In this document: positions 36,311-48,696 of the stretch, one piece after another
Position numbering within the stretch: the first letter of the stretch is position 1
Layout of the letters: every line of letters starts with the position of its first letter
Source of the DNA: Acanthopleura granulata
Taxonomy: Eukaryota; Mollusca; Polyplacophora; Chitonida; Chitonidae
Length of the DNA: 64,000 nucleotides
Direction of reading: 5' to 3'
Assembly (NCBI GenBank): GCA_016165875.1
Contig: JABBOT010000013.1
Location: forward strand, 16,684,368 to 16,748,367
Position numbers and translations under genes: made by a program
The notes under the pieces: generated by a model
Databases searched by the model: none
Told to the model about the DNA's origin: nothing
The model's input: only the letters and a program-made list of their open reading frames with translations

Positions 36311-37638
36311 TTGGATCTGAATTCACAGCCATCTTATTGTTGAGAGCTTCCGTGGTCATTGTACAGCCCAGAGCACGCTGGCCACTTGGGATTGAAGGAC
36401 CCAGGGATAATACAAAAACAGAGAAATGATCAATAACAGTACACGAACAGAGGTTCAGTTTTATTGCATTAAGCTTCTCTGCAATCCGAACCAGCAACCT
36501 GCGAATGGTCGTGGGATCTTTGCAATCCCAATCTTACCAATCATGTGCGCGATCGTGTGATTGAAATCTGAAATTATTGAGCATATGCGAGCATATGAGG
36601 AAATCCTCATATGGGAAAACAGGACGCTCGCGTAAAATGTGAAATGATGGCTTTCTCAAAAAATGTAATAGTGTCAGTCCTGTTTTATGATGCTTTCAGC
36701 CACTGCGTGCCAATACAGGACATAACAGGCGTCAGTGATTTGTGATAGCTTCTCAAATATCACAAAAGAAACACTGAATAACATGATGTATTTGTAAAGG
36801 AAATAAATGTATTTAGAGCTGCTTCTCCACGTTCTTTCACCCTGTGTTTTGGCGTAAGCCTATTCACATTTCACAGATACACAACAACCGTTATGTAAGT
36901 GATGTAGGCGATTACAGTATATCATATTCTTCAACGACTTTGTTTTCTCAGGAATCAAAATGTAAGAAACGTCTATGTGATGTGGTGCGCGTGCAACCGT
37001 TTTGTTTAGTGAAAAATCGTGGTCCAAGCGACTGACGTGAATTGCACAAGCCTCTGGCTAAAGCAATCATGCATCCTCGAGTCGCCTGTAACATATACAA
37101 GTATCAACATAAATCCATGAGTCTGGTCAAATGTTTTACTTGCTTATTAAATCAATATATACTGTCCTGTTGTGGAACTTTACCGATGGTAAAAGACACG
37201 TTTTAAGACTCATATCAACACAAAACCTTTGCCCTTGGATGGAGATTCGGGCGTAGCTTTGAAAATACGTCCATGCATTTCACAGATATGCACGAATTTA
37301 CAGTGAAAATGGAATGACCAAAGTTTGGTAAGAAATGTTAAGAACAACACTGCACATAGCTTCCAGAAGCTTCGTTATTGGAAGTTGCAACAAATGCAAC
37401 AAGAATGACGAAACATACAAAACAAAAGTACTGGTCCAGTTCCAGTTCCCCTAACTTTACACTCACAAATGCACATAGATGAAATAATGTTGCAAATACT
37501 TTCTTCAAAACAACAACATTTTTCCGTATTCGCAACTTCACTGAACTTGTTTCACCGGCAACAAGACGGTCACATGACAGAAACCTGTCAACACAAGTCT
37601 TCTCAATAGCACTTGGGTAACACGTGAATAATACATAG

Positions 37639-38120
37639 CCCCATTTCAGAAGTCTTCTGACGTAACCCTTTTGACACCAGGAGCTATAAGGCCTACTTTG
37701 GCTATATGGGCCAATTTCAGTTCTAGGCCCGCTTTCCTCAGTTTCGATGCCTCTTGGTACAACAGTTGAGTAACACGTAGACATAGTCTCATGCCGTATT
37801 AGGCTTGCTAGCATGTTATTATCTCAGATAACCCCATTTTTTACGTCTTCTCACTTTACTGTATTGGTACCACGATAGGCCTTGGGGCCAACTTCAGTCC
37901 TAAATACTCTTTCCTCAGCTTGAACGCTTCTTGGTAGTTCAGTAACGCGTAGACACGAGTCTTGTTAACATAATATTAGTTCTGTTACCATATCACTATC
38001 TCAAATAACCCCATCTTTTGACGTCTTCTCACGTTACCCTGTTGATACCAGGAGATATGAGGCCTTGGGCCAACTTCAGTTCTAAGTCTGCCTTCCTTAG
38101 TCTGAATGCCTCCTGGAAGT
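37639..38120 (-). repeat. Diverged 177-193-bp tandem repeat, three copies, overlapping the end of terminal exon 1
   Basis: Plus-strand copies begin with CCCCAT at 37639, 37832 and 38009 and share ACGTCTTCTCAC, TGATACCAGGAG and GGGCCAACTTCAGT-type blocks. The third copy includes the last roughly 30 codons and stop of the exon at 38029-38441. The first two lie in its presumed 3' UTR and no longer encode the domain. Confidence 0.75.
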
Positions 38121-38441
38121 TGTAGAATTGCGGAGAGACCTTAATGGAGCACGGATAGGCGTTCTGGCGAAGGTGACGATCAAGGCATTTCCGCAAAGAC
38201 ATCAGAGAGTTGGGATGATAGTCCTGTCCACCGTACCGCTTCACCTGCGTGATGAATTTGGTCAACAGCGGGTCCAGGGCCGCCGGTTCTATCGTCTCAA
38301 TCTTTCGGTACTCTCCACAGTGATCCGCCAACCATCGCTGGCATATTCCCAAGACGCTGGCTGAGTTCCGTACAGTGGAGACCGTCTTTTGTGGAGCACT
38401 GGGCGAGGTCCAATCAGTTGCATAACCCAACAGGCCTGCTG
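38029..38441 (-). CDS. Gene B alternative terminal exon 1 (Crypton-type core-binding domain)
   Basis: The acceptor TTTCCTTTCGTTGCCAG (minus) is followed by a phase-1 start and 136 codons to a TGA at 38031-38029. The acceptor is a NAGNAG tandem (CAGCAG), so one residue may vary. This exon has the shortest leader (about 22 residues). The domain is divergent: NSASVLGICQRWL, RKIETIEPAALDPLL, QDYHPNSLMSLRKCLDRHL, AYPCSIK and EAFRLRK. It is the first domain exon below gene B exon 2. Confidence 0.84.
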
Positions 38442-41400
38442 CTGGCAACGAAAGGAAAGTCGTTTGTAGAAGGGTCCTTAGCATTAGGTGTTAAAATCTG
38501 CGCCAATACCCTACAGCAAGAGCAACCCGCAAGGTATGTAACTATTACACGCAGTTTACTTTTCTGAACCCAGTGCGTGCAATCAAAAGTTCACGCTGTT
38601 TCTCATTTGGACTACACGATAAATAAATATCGAGTATCACTTCGCTGCCATGCCACAGATACATGTGCCACATAACTGATATTTGGTAGTTACACGGTCC
38701 TATTAAACAGGTGAAGTCCTGTCTTACAGTTTAGCTTTGCCCGGTTCCACAAAGTCTTAGAATTAGACATCTGACAGCACATGTCGAACTATCTACAAAC
38801 AACAACTCAACAAAAAGATGCCCAACTATTAAACTGTGGAATCTCCCACGATAAGACTGAAATACTGTCCACGTGGCGTTAAGCAAAAATCATTCCTTCA
38901 TTGAACTGTGGGCATCAAACTGCTTATTTATGTATTTGACATCGTGCTGGAGGATTTTTTACTTCTACCATGACGGCCAGATTGGTGGGTAGAGGAAACC
39001 AGAGTCCAGAGTTAACCACCAAAGTCCACTTGATACTGGATATAAAACCCATGCGAGACGCGAGAACAATGACTGAACCATCGATGTCCCTTCTATATCA
39101 ACAATAAACATGAAGCGTCTGGTGTAACTGACTGAGTAGCCATTTATCTCATGGAATGGAACAAGTGCTCCACATAGTTTAATACGTATCCTTTAACTAT
39201 CCTTTACATTTCAAGCAAGTCAGATTCAACAGAGGTACCAAACAAAACAAAGTAACAGCTATGTCCCAAAGTCCTGATGGTCAATACCCAAGTGGTATTG
39301 TGCAGGAGTTGGACAGTATTCATTGGGACAATAATATCTAGAACATACAGAACCTCACCCGTGTTCCTGGCAGTCAGCTGGAGTAATTTACTTCTCAAGC
39401 ATTTTTTTTTATACAGTTCTTGAGAAACGAATACCTATTCTGGATAACATCACTACCACACACTGTTTACCTTTGTATCAAAGATTTTTTTTGTCACTCC
39501 ACAAGCACAGATAATCTGTTCTGAACATGCTGAACACCACTGCCCAAAATATAACAAATCAATGTGTGTGATTACGTTCATGATCCAGACAGGACGGATA
39601 ACATGAGGATTGTGCTGAATTGCTCTTCCTCAATTCAAACTTCTTTAGCCCTTGTCATGTTTGTACTTTGCTATCCAAATAAAACCAGCACTGGCTTAAC
39701 TTTCACACGCACACTTCTTTGTTCATAGGGTTGGACCACAAGCTTCTTGTTTTGGGTTATATAGGTGGAGTGTGTCGTGAAAATATGCGTGTGAACACAA
39801 GGAGACAAAATTCTACAATTCCATGATGCGGTAAGACAGATTGACTAGATCCCCTCATCATTGCCCTGGCAGACAGAGCCCTGTATATACAAATCACTGC
39901 TATTATTGTATTGTTTCTGTTTCAAAGTCAATGATTATGTGGATCTTTGTATAGAAAAAAAGAGATCCTCAGTTTTGCATAAATAACGTATTTTATATGT
40001 TTACTAAGATATGCCGAATACAACATTCGTGCTCCTATTATACAATACAACACTTAGCTTTAAACCATCATAGTCTTAAATCCCTTATTATATTTTTGGT
40101 GTTATTTATTGATTTTAGGGGGATGAATGCTTTAAAATTTAAACTTTCAGAATTTGAAACCAAGAAACCTTTGGAGATGTGAGCCTCTATTTAATTCACT
40201 ACCTCTTATTTTATTACATGTACACTGTATATTAGTTGTCTTATACTTGATAGATATGAACTGTTTAAAGAGTGAGACAAATAGAATACGGATGTGGTAA
40301 AACACATCTGTGAGTCATTAACTCACTTCAATGTCAATGGTACAGAAAAGATACAAGAGAAAATCGACAGTTTCCACCACGGCCTATAACTGGTTATGTA
40401 CGCCCCAGTCATTTGCATGGTGTGCACATTTAAATGATCAGATTGTGACTACTGTTACTTATTGACCATTAAAAGTGAAACTGAGAGTGAACTTTAGGCT
40501 ATACATGTACATGTAATTTTGTCAATGTTCTTAACAGTACAAAGTAGCTGAACCACACCATCCTAAACTGATGTAAGATGTACATAGCTAGAACCACATG
40601 GTTATCACAATGTCCTGACTGGATCACGTCAATAACTGTACTGCCTCCACTTCCACCATAAAACAGTTCTTGATTAGCATACAGCTTGGACGTAAATGAG
40701 TCTGTACTCCAAGAACTACACGTTACCTGTACAGGTATATGATGTCTATCTTCACACCATAAGAACACGGTTCTGTACATTTCATGACTTCAACCTCACC
40801 CCACAAATTAAAATAGGGCTGTGACCTTGCCAGTGTATGATGAGGTGTGTTAAATACCTTACATAATAAATACACACAGCCATAAATGACACAGGTGCAC
40901 TTCTTGTTTGCTGTATAAATGTGTGTCTGTTCTGTCGATACAAGTAATTTACATGCACATCAGTAATGCCGCTACAGGTACATGTAGGTTTGTGTCTTTC
41001 TGCTTGGATGCATTAAAATTTGAAAGGACTCTGTCAACGCAACCAATTTCCAATCCTGACAAGACTGGGAAGGAGGAACCCACTGAAATGACCTCCTGGG
41101 GGTCCCAAGGGCTCACTTCAATCAAAACCTATCAATATCTCTTGAACATGTACATGTAAACACTTTTATAAACCTATGTATGTGTATACCATATATACAG
41201 AGATACAGCAACATCATTATTGAAACATATTCAATGTATAATAACCCATATACAGGTATAACATTTCTACATGTACCTATCATATCAGGGTCCAAAGAAA
41301 CCGATGGGCAAATTACAAATGTGGTCATGTGATAGAATCTACACCCGGTTGCTTTGGCTGCAGATTTAAGTCAGGGGGTTTGTGAAGTTCCTGGCTAAGG

Positions 41401-42949
41401 GGGGTGGTTTCCTTCAGAGTCAGCTCAAATTTCCTCCAACCGTAACTCTGACCACCATTCACCACTGTGTTAGTGACATATTCATAAGTACCACGTTAAA
41501 CCCCAATTATAAACCTGTATACACATACAAATATTTCTTGATTTCATTCTCTTTCACACAAACACCCCTTGAGGTTTCTGTGAAATTATCACACCCAATC
41601 ACAGATAGCAATACTGAGAAAACTGCTGCCTGACAAAGACCTGCAAATCTGGAGCAAACATGTAATCTAAGCATGCTCAGTACTTAGGAAGTACTTTGTT
41701 GCTTTAATATACAACAGTTATACATGTGCATTGTAATATGGCCCAAAAAATTTTAAATTTCAAGAAAAATCAGCCAACATTTCCAAAAATTCACAATAAT
41801 TATGTTCACCGGTATATTCTGAGAAACACTACAAATGTGGAAATGCAATCAGATACACGTGCTCAACATGCCTGTACTCTACATGTACTCTAACAAACCA
41901 AGGACACTGTTAAAAATGTTTTTCCTCAAAGAGAACAACAAATTATATAGAGTAATCAGGCCCTATTGATAATCCAGATGATGTAGGGGAAGGTTCCTTT
42001 ACAAATTCATTGTTGATGCATGTTCTTTGGTCTGAACAACCTGAATCTGAATCCCTCAATGTGAACATCATTGCAGAACAACCCAGAACCACACTCCTAC
42101 AGCTGCATACCCAAACAAGACCAAATGCAGCCCAAAAATCTTTCAATGATTATATCAATGCAAATTCGCTGTGACATCATGAAGCGTGCATTAGAAGATA
42201 GTAATCTCTTGTTAATAATAGTCCAAAATTTGACAAACTAACAGACAGAGCTTCCTGCAGCAGTTAAAAATATACATGTATATATGTATATGAGCATCAA
42301 TTTACAAACTGTCCGATATCTGGGTCTCATTAAAATCTGAACTGGACAACAAAGCTACAGTTTCCTATGGTTACACTGAAAGAATGCTACAAAAATGAAA
42401 TAAGTGTCATCAGATGAACAATTGAAAACTGCGCAAAAACACTTTCATTTACCTTTTTTTGATTTTTTTAAAGAGTTAAATATATTCAAATGTTTGAATT
42501 TTGTGGATCGGACTTTTAATCTGATGTCCTGACCGATCGCCTTTTCTTCATGACATTCGGTGTATTTGACAGGAGAAACTTTTGATAATATTACTGACAC
42601 AATGCTTTGTCAGTAGAACTTGAGGATCTATTTAAACATGAAAAGCTGTATTTAGAGTGGGGAGAAAGTTTCTGTTATGTCAGATGTAATTAAACACCCA
42701 TCACTGGCTATACGCTTCATAAAGTCCACCATCATAGAATTCAAACATTTGAATACATAAACCATTTTACTCACTAAAATTTAAAAACACATGACATAAT
42801 ATGTATTTTTAGGAATAGCATTCAGTTGTTCATCTGATGAAATTTACTTTGTTGCTTTCACTTTCAAAGTTTCACCACTTGATGGAATTGATCTGTTGAC
42901 TGATTTTTCTTGGAAAATGATTTCATAAATGCAGAAGGGGACAACCTAC
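38442..42949 (-). other. Gene B intron between exon 2 and first terminal exon
   Basis: No exon is recognised in 4.5 kb. A diverged SINE piece (38923-39062, minus) lies near the acceptor end. The rest is A+T-rich with ACATGTA motifs. Confidence 0.65.
38923..39062 (-). mobile_element. Diverged SINE fragment
   Basis: The plus strand has TTATTTATGTATTTGACATC, ACTTCTACCATGACGGCCAG and GGTAGAGGAAACCAGAGTCC. This matches the reverse SINE core with more substitutions than other copies. Confidence 0.45.
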
Positions 42950-43573
42950 CTGACTGACTTGACGTTGATATGGACGGATCAACACCTAATCTTTGGTCTT
43001 CTTCGCTGATTTGACTAGCTTCATATCTCTGGACAGTTAACAATGCATCACTGGCTTCGTCACATACAGATGATGAGGACGGCTGATCACCAAGGCCTAT
43101 GACTGATAAGAAGCTTTGGTTTGACACAGAGTCCTGCCCACCTGCCGATAAACTATTGTCTGAGTGCGAGGAAAGGCGTCTGGACTTTGGGGGTGTGGAA
43201 GAGGAGGTGGGGAATATGCTATTGTCTGAGTGCATGACGTCCTGGTCTTGAGTACTCGCTCGTTTTCTGGAGTTCACTCTTTCTGCACTCAACCTGTCGT
43301 GAACGTGCAGACTGACTGGAAACACTTCCTGAGGTTCACTTTTCACCACAAGTTCTAAAATTTCACTGTCACCTGTGTCACGCTCCTGAAGACGACTGGT
43401 TTCAGAAGTGGGATGCGACAGAGCCGTCGGAGAGCTGCCAAGGTGTCTTTTGAATCGCGCATTTTTACTGGCCACAGTTGAGTGGCCCCGGTGTAATGGA
43501 GGATCTGACTGGACAGGGGTGGGTGGATTTAACCCCTTCAGCCATGTTGGCTCTGGGATGTTCCCTGTGCAAT
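42950..43573 (-). CDS. Gene B exon 2, disordered linker with nuclear/SUMO-type motifs
   Basis: This internal exon has acceptor TTTGATCTTCCAG (minus) and donor CAG|GTAGGT, and is 624 nt (208 codons), phase 1 at both ends. It opens with DC-x4-PEPTWLKGL, then a long polar stretch with an acidic VKSEPQE (SUMO-type), FPVSLHV, basic SRKRAS and KSRRLS, and SLSAGGQDS with NQSFLSVIG. These strings appear in the same order in gene A exon 2, while the intervening sequence has diverged strongly. It is probably a flexible nuclear linker between the N-terminal module and the C-terminal domain. Confidence 0.84.
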
Positions 43574-44655
43574 CTGGAAGATCAAACAAATAAGAAATAC
43601 ATGTATGTGCACGTACATGTGCTTGAACAGTACAGAAAATAGAACAGTATCTTGAGACAAAAGAAACAAAAAATGAAACTTTCAAAATTCCCTGATTTTT
43701 AAAATATGTTTTTGATCAAAATTAAATGCAGTCAAATATTTGAATTCTAAGGTGGACTTAGTGGACCATATAACAACAATGTTCAATGCTAGCGGTATGT
43801 TACTGGGATCTTTAAGTCATCTCAAGATTTGCAAGGCATTTAACGTCAGGGAATAAAAGAGGCAAACACCAGTGTGTGGAGACCATTCCTTGTTGAACAT
43901 AATCTACTTATGTCAGCATGACATCATCTCAGTGATCTATCAGGGTCTGCCCTAGTGGCTCACTGGCCACCCTTTATACACTGAGAGCACAGACCTCAGT
44001 GGGAGCATTGTTTTGATAAGCTACTAGCCTACAGCTGGAGAAGCCTAGTTGTGTTACTTTAACAGGTTTCAAGTTGATATATAAAACAATGTGTAACTTC
44101 AACATGGTAACTATACATATTACAATATTCAGAAAAAGACAAGCTATTAGAACTGACGAAAATAAATACTCAATCAAAGGTCAAAAAGTTAAAGCCAGCT
44201 TAAGGCACAAATGACCAGCCTTCCTAGTAGTTTTTCACCTCTTTTAGCTGCTAATATATTGTACATAGTTTCTAACTTTTACTTAATTTACATCTTTTTT
44301 TTTTTACATCAAGACAAACAAAATGGTATATAGATCATGACTGAGAAGCACAAACTTTACAAATTATAAACACCTTTGTGATAAAATAAAAACACAACAC
44401 CAATACTAGAATGGCTTCACTGTCAGGCATCCCTAATACACATGTCTAGGTCGGTGGCTAGGTATCAGGTCAAGTGGGGATGGGGTGGGGGAATGAAGCA
44501 CATGTGCCTGAATAAGTATTACCAGTCAATAAGCCCAGTGAATCATAACAAAGAGCCTGTGTTACAGGTATACATGTAATATGACAAAAATTTTTCACAT
44601 TTTACAAATTAATACTGGTATTTTACATATATTCATGTATAAAACTATACATTAC
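43574..44655 (-). other. Gene B intron 1
   Basis: Bounded by donor TTAG|GTAATG (minus, at 44656/44655) and acceptor CTTCCAG (43574). No repeat or exon is recognised. Confidence 0.75.
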
Positions 44656-44897
44656 CTAAAGCAATGGAACCTTTAGCCTTGTACTCTGCAATTCTTAGGT
44701 CAACCCATATTGCAAACTGGGACAAAATATATGGCTCATTGCAAAGCTCCCCGATAATACAGGCAAATTTGTTTTGTACTCTCTCCAATGTCACTCCCAT
44801 TTTTGGTACAGTGCAGACATAAATCCTTTTAGCAGACAGAAAAAGTCAGCCTGACTCCAAGTCCCAAGACTGTGAGATAAGGACTGGTGATCTACAC
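44656..44897 (-). CDS. Gene B first coding exon (conserved 48-residue N-terminal module)
   Basis: The acceptor TTTTCATTCTCCCTCAG (minus) ends at 44898, and 97 nt of 5' UTR precede the ATG at 44800-44798. Coding is 44800-44656 (48 codons plus one base), phase 1, with donor TTAG|GTAATG. The protein begins MGVTLERVQNKFACIIGEL and continues ILSQFAVWVDLRIAEYKAKG, differing from gene A at only four positions. Most nucleotide differences between the copies are silent, so the module is under selection. Its family is not recognised. The acceptor upstream of the ATG shows that at least one noncoding exon lies further 5'. Confidence 0.86.
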
Positions 44898-46888
44898 CTG
44901 AGGGAGAATGAAAATAAAACAGAAATGATTCAAAAGCCCCAATATCAGTTGTAAACACACAGTAAAACATAAGGCTTGTTTTACTACTGAATATTCATGT
45001 AAATACTCTATACACACTATGCTATACGCACCATGCAATGAATATGCAGAGTATGCATTGAATGTTCTTGTATATGAACAATAATTCAAAAATGTAAATG
45101 ACAGTCCAAAACTAATTGCTGGGGTAACATACAAACTAGTGTATTACTGCATTATGAATAAGAAGGTACACATTTTACCTAACACTGTACATGATATGCA
45201 TTTCTACACATTATAGGATGGCTTGCAGCTTTATCTTGTCCACATGCATAATGTTATCAATTGTATAACCCCCTCAAATCTGTGTTGCATATCTTATATC
45301 CATAATTAAAAATTCCTAGTCCTGTATAATCAATGTATTCAGTACAAGCAGAGCTAGTGGGCATACAGTAGCAAGAGAGACAATAAAATAAAGGAATATA
45401 TGTTAAGCAGTCAACCCCCATGCAGAGTTACTGATGCATGACGATGGCTCAGTTTGTATATGTACATGTAGGGCCATCCTTAAAAAACTGTCTGTTGGGC
45501 ATAATCCGATTCTATGAGTAAAAATAGGGTTGACTGGAAGGAAATTTTTTTTTTTTATTCTGCCTCTTGAAGAGATAGGGATTTTAAGAGAAAAATTCGA
45601 AAGAAGGTTTCTACCAAAATACCAGAAAAAACTTCTTTGTAAGCCTTTTTTGAAGGTTCAGTCAGGCTATGCCAAACAAACATATTTTTAACGATGGCAG
45701 GGTGTTGTATATGTAACTGTACAGCTACAAAAATATACTGTAAAAAACTAACAGGATAAAGTGTGCTTTTCTTGGAGTCTGTGCAATTGTATTTCAAGAG
45801 CCTTTCTTCTGTAAGCTTATTTTTTCATATCTCTGGCCAAGAATTTAACAGAGGTGATTTAGAAAAAAAAGAAAGGAAGTGGACAGACACATTCATATCT
45901 GTGTGACAGTGTGTGAGCTATACGTGTCATAAGTCACATCATACTCTCACGTTCGTAGGCTACTGGAGGCCAGGTGAAAACAAAGCAAATTATGCCCAGG
46001 TGAGACTGGACATAACTAAGATATTGCCATTAAAAATGAAAATTAATAATTTTAGACAAGAAATTTTCAAATTAAGCAGAATTTGTCTAAATGACATGAC
46101 AAACATGACAGTTTCACTGAGCTGCGGTTCATCCAACTTCAGTAATCAACAAAAATCAGCATTTCGCCCATTTCACAGCCCGATGTTATTTATCCCTTCC
46201 GAAGCACCCAGATATTAAATCTGTAAATAAGAGTATAATACAAAGTTGGTGGGCATATCAACACGTGTACAAACAGCTATTTGTAAAACCAATGCTTTAT
46301 GTGATATACATTTACCGTGTATGGGGTTATTGTCACTCCACTTTTTCACAAATAACCAGTAAATTAGAACCATATCATAATTACATGTACAGAAGATGTC
46401 TATTCTCTATCTGAATTCCGAGAACAAAGAACTCTACTGCATGATTACAAATATTCAAAAGCGTACTGAGAATGAATATATCTATTATCCAGGATATTCA
46501 ATATGGCGTACATGTTTATCTCTCAGCTCGTATAAATTATCATCAAGCCATGATTGCTGACTCCTCTTTCTTACAACTTCCCTGAAAACAGACACGACTT
46601 TACTTACTATACCAGTGAAAGATTGTATAACACCCATTATCTATACATTGCATTCAGACAAAGCGCTATATACCATGGTTACGTTGCAGATAAGAGCACT
46701 TTCCTTCCATTGTGAATATTCAGTGAATTATTCACTATCTGACTCTTTCATGAAAAATGATTCAGAACGGAACACCAAAAGTCGGTCAAAACTTCGTCGG
46801 CCGACACGCGATACCAAAATGAGGACAAAGGACAATGCACCGTTGACAGAGATGTAATTTCCGTCGACAGAACACCACAAAAGCTCAC
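44898..46888 (-). other. Presumed 5' UTR intron of gene B, with MITE copy
   Basis: No coding exon is recognised. It contains a MITE-like element at 45471-45701 and otherwise A+T-rich DNA. Confidence 0.5.
45471..45701. mobile_element. MITE-like element, copy 2
   Basis: Begins GGGCCATCCTTAAAAAA and ends TTTTTAACGATGGCAGG, with imperfect terminal inverted repeats. It matches copy 1 (2356-2607) in the terminal blocks, TTGGGCATAA, CCAAAATACCA and CAAACAAACATATTTTTAA/CAAATAAACATATTTTTAA. No coding capacity. Confidence 0.6.
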
Positions 46889-46990
46889 CTTTAACGTAAA
46901 AGAATATTTATCCGGCGACATAGAAAAGCCGTCGTCCCTGCTGCCCAAATTTGCATATCTGTAAACGCTAGGGTTAGATATTACCTCCAT
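46889..46990 (-). promoter_or_regulatory. Candidate noncoding first exon of gene B
   Basis: On the minus strand a strong donor (TTAAAG|GTGAGC) lies at 46889/46888, upstream of the first coding exon's acceptor at 44898. The upstream 100-150 bp is locally richer in CpG (CCGGA, ACGACGG, GTACGTACGC) than its surroundings. The exon's 5' limit and the start site are guesses; only the donor is visible. Confidence 0.3.
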
Positions 46991-48696
46991 ACGTAAAGAG
47001 CTCCATTACTCGGGGGAGCGGTCCTTTTGCGTACGTACCGCTGAGCAGTGACGGTAATGATAACCCGAGAAGCAGTAGGTTCCAATCCAGTCTGTGATTT
47101 CAGTGTTAAGCAAGGATTAATGAGGTACTGACAATCACTTTGACATCTTTTCTTTTAAACGTCGTTAAAGGAGTTTGTCAAGGCTTGTTTGAAAAGCAAA
47201 TATATATGCATAAAAACTTCAGCACCGTAACGGATAATACTTGTAGTCTTTATCTGCAAAGCAAACCGAGGACTAGTAAGCCTAACGTTGTGAAAAAGAT
47301 GAGGATAGAAATGATTACGGTAAATGGCTTCTTAGTGTATTGCGGAGTTTTCTGCACATTCGTGTACACTGTTTATTGTGACTGCCCATTTTAAAACCAG
47401 TGTAATATGAAATAAATACATCGACAGCTTATCCATGGACCCATAATTCTATAATCTCGTTTATTTCATTTTATCGGGCCGTCGGAAGATGTAGGGAAAT
47501 AGGCCAAAAGGAACAGGAAAGATCCATAAAGAAGTTACCAGAATGATAGGCCGCGCTGCACCACACAAGGAGAAAGGCTGATCAAAAAATAAAGTGTCAA
47601 TGGAGAAACCATTGGAAACTACTAGTATATCCGAGCTATATGGATTATGATTATTCACTTTTACTGATGAGGGTGGGAGTGGGAACATCTAGTTACAGGT
47701 CTAGTAGCCGATATAGCCGAGCCTTGGTTACAGCAATAATACAATCCATCACGCCCACAGCCTGGCCATTTGTGCAGTGTGAAATTCACCGACCACCACT
47801 TGTAACCCAGTATCTGACGTACAAGTGAGTACGTCACAAATGGGAAAGTTCCTCAGTAATTTGCCAAAGGTTAGTGGTTCCCTCCGGGCCAACTCTGTTT
47901 TTTTCATCAATGAAACCAGTTGTCACCGTGCGAAAATTCCACAACCAATAATTATATTCTGAAAAAGAAACGAAAAGTCTAAAAGAAAATTTTTTTTTTT
48001 CTCATTCTCCTATTTGGAAAATTTCTTCTGTCCGCAGCAGAGATGTTGCAGTCTACATATATTCATTAATGTAACGGGGAGAGGGTTTGAACAATGACAG
48101 TGAGAGAATCTAGTAATTCCCTTCCCAAGGCAGGGATTGAACCGACATTTTCGGTTAGGAGTAGTGAACATTACTCACTATGTCACACCTCTATCCCGAT
48201 GTGCGATTCTAGCAAACTGATTGCAATTACTGAAAAGCAAAATGAAGAGCTATAAACATATGCATGCACTAAGAAGCCAGGAATAGACGAAAAAGTTTGA
48301 GATAATGTTTGATTATCACATAAATATGAACAGGGTTTGAATGCCAATTTGAGACACACACTAAGGTACATGTCACAGGTGTTTTTTTTTTTGTTTTTGT
48401 GTTTTTCACATACACACCTTCCCATTGCATGTCTGTCTTATTTGTATATTAACACAAAACTCTCCCATAGACTGTTGCTCGCCACAATATGGCTGAAATT
48501 CTGCCAATGTGGCGTATATAAAGCTCTAACACAGGCTCTTGCATACAGGACCTACATGTAGCGTACAAGTAGGACACTGATCAACATGATACTGAAATGA
48601 TGTATTCCATCTATTACTGAATTCTGCTTATCGCTTTACACGTAATTGCGTTCCATCCATGCAGCTGATGGAGGCTTGTGAACATTAAACTACATT
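46991..48696. other. Intergenic DNA upstream of gene B
   Basis: Possible promoter region of gene B at its lower end. No further exons or repeats are recognised before the SINE at 48697. T-rich tracts occur near 47990 and 48383. Confidence 0.5.

Larger units (their letters stand above)
34790..37638 (-). other. Gene B intronic spacer
   Basis: No exon is recognised. It holds a 92-bp direct duplication (35706-35889) and a SINE fragment (36192-36310). Confidence 0.6.

Noticed and set aside
37338..37814. 158-codon minus-strand open frame
   Set aside because: It partly overlaps the diverged tandem repeat downstream of the exon at 38029, shows no domain, acceptor or conservation, and is probably chance.
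12932..38441. Seven separate single-domain genes instead of alternative exons
   Set aside because: Each exon begins at a phase-1 acceptor, and no additional start exons of the MGVTLERV type were found between them. Kept as the main alternative but judged less likely.
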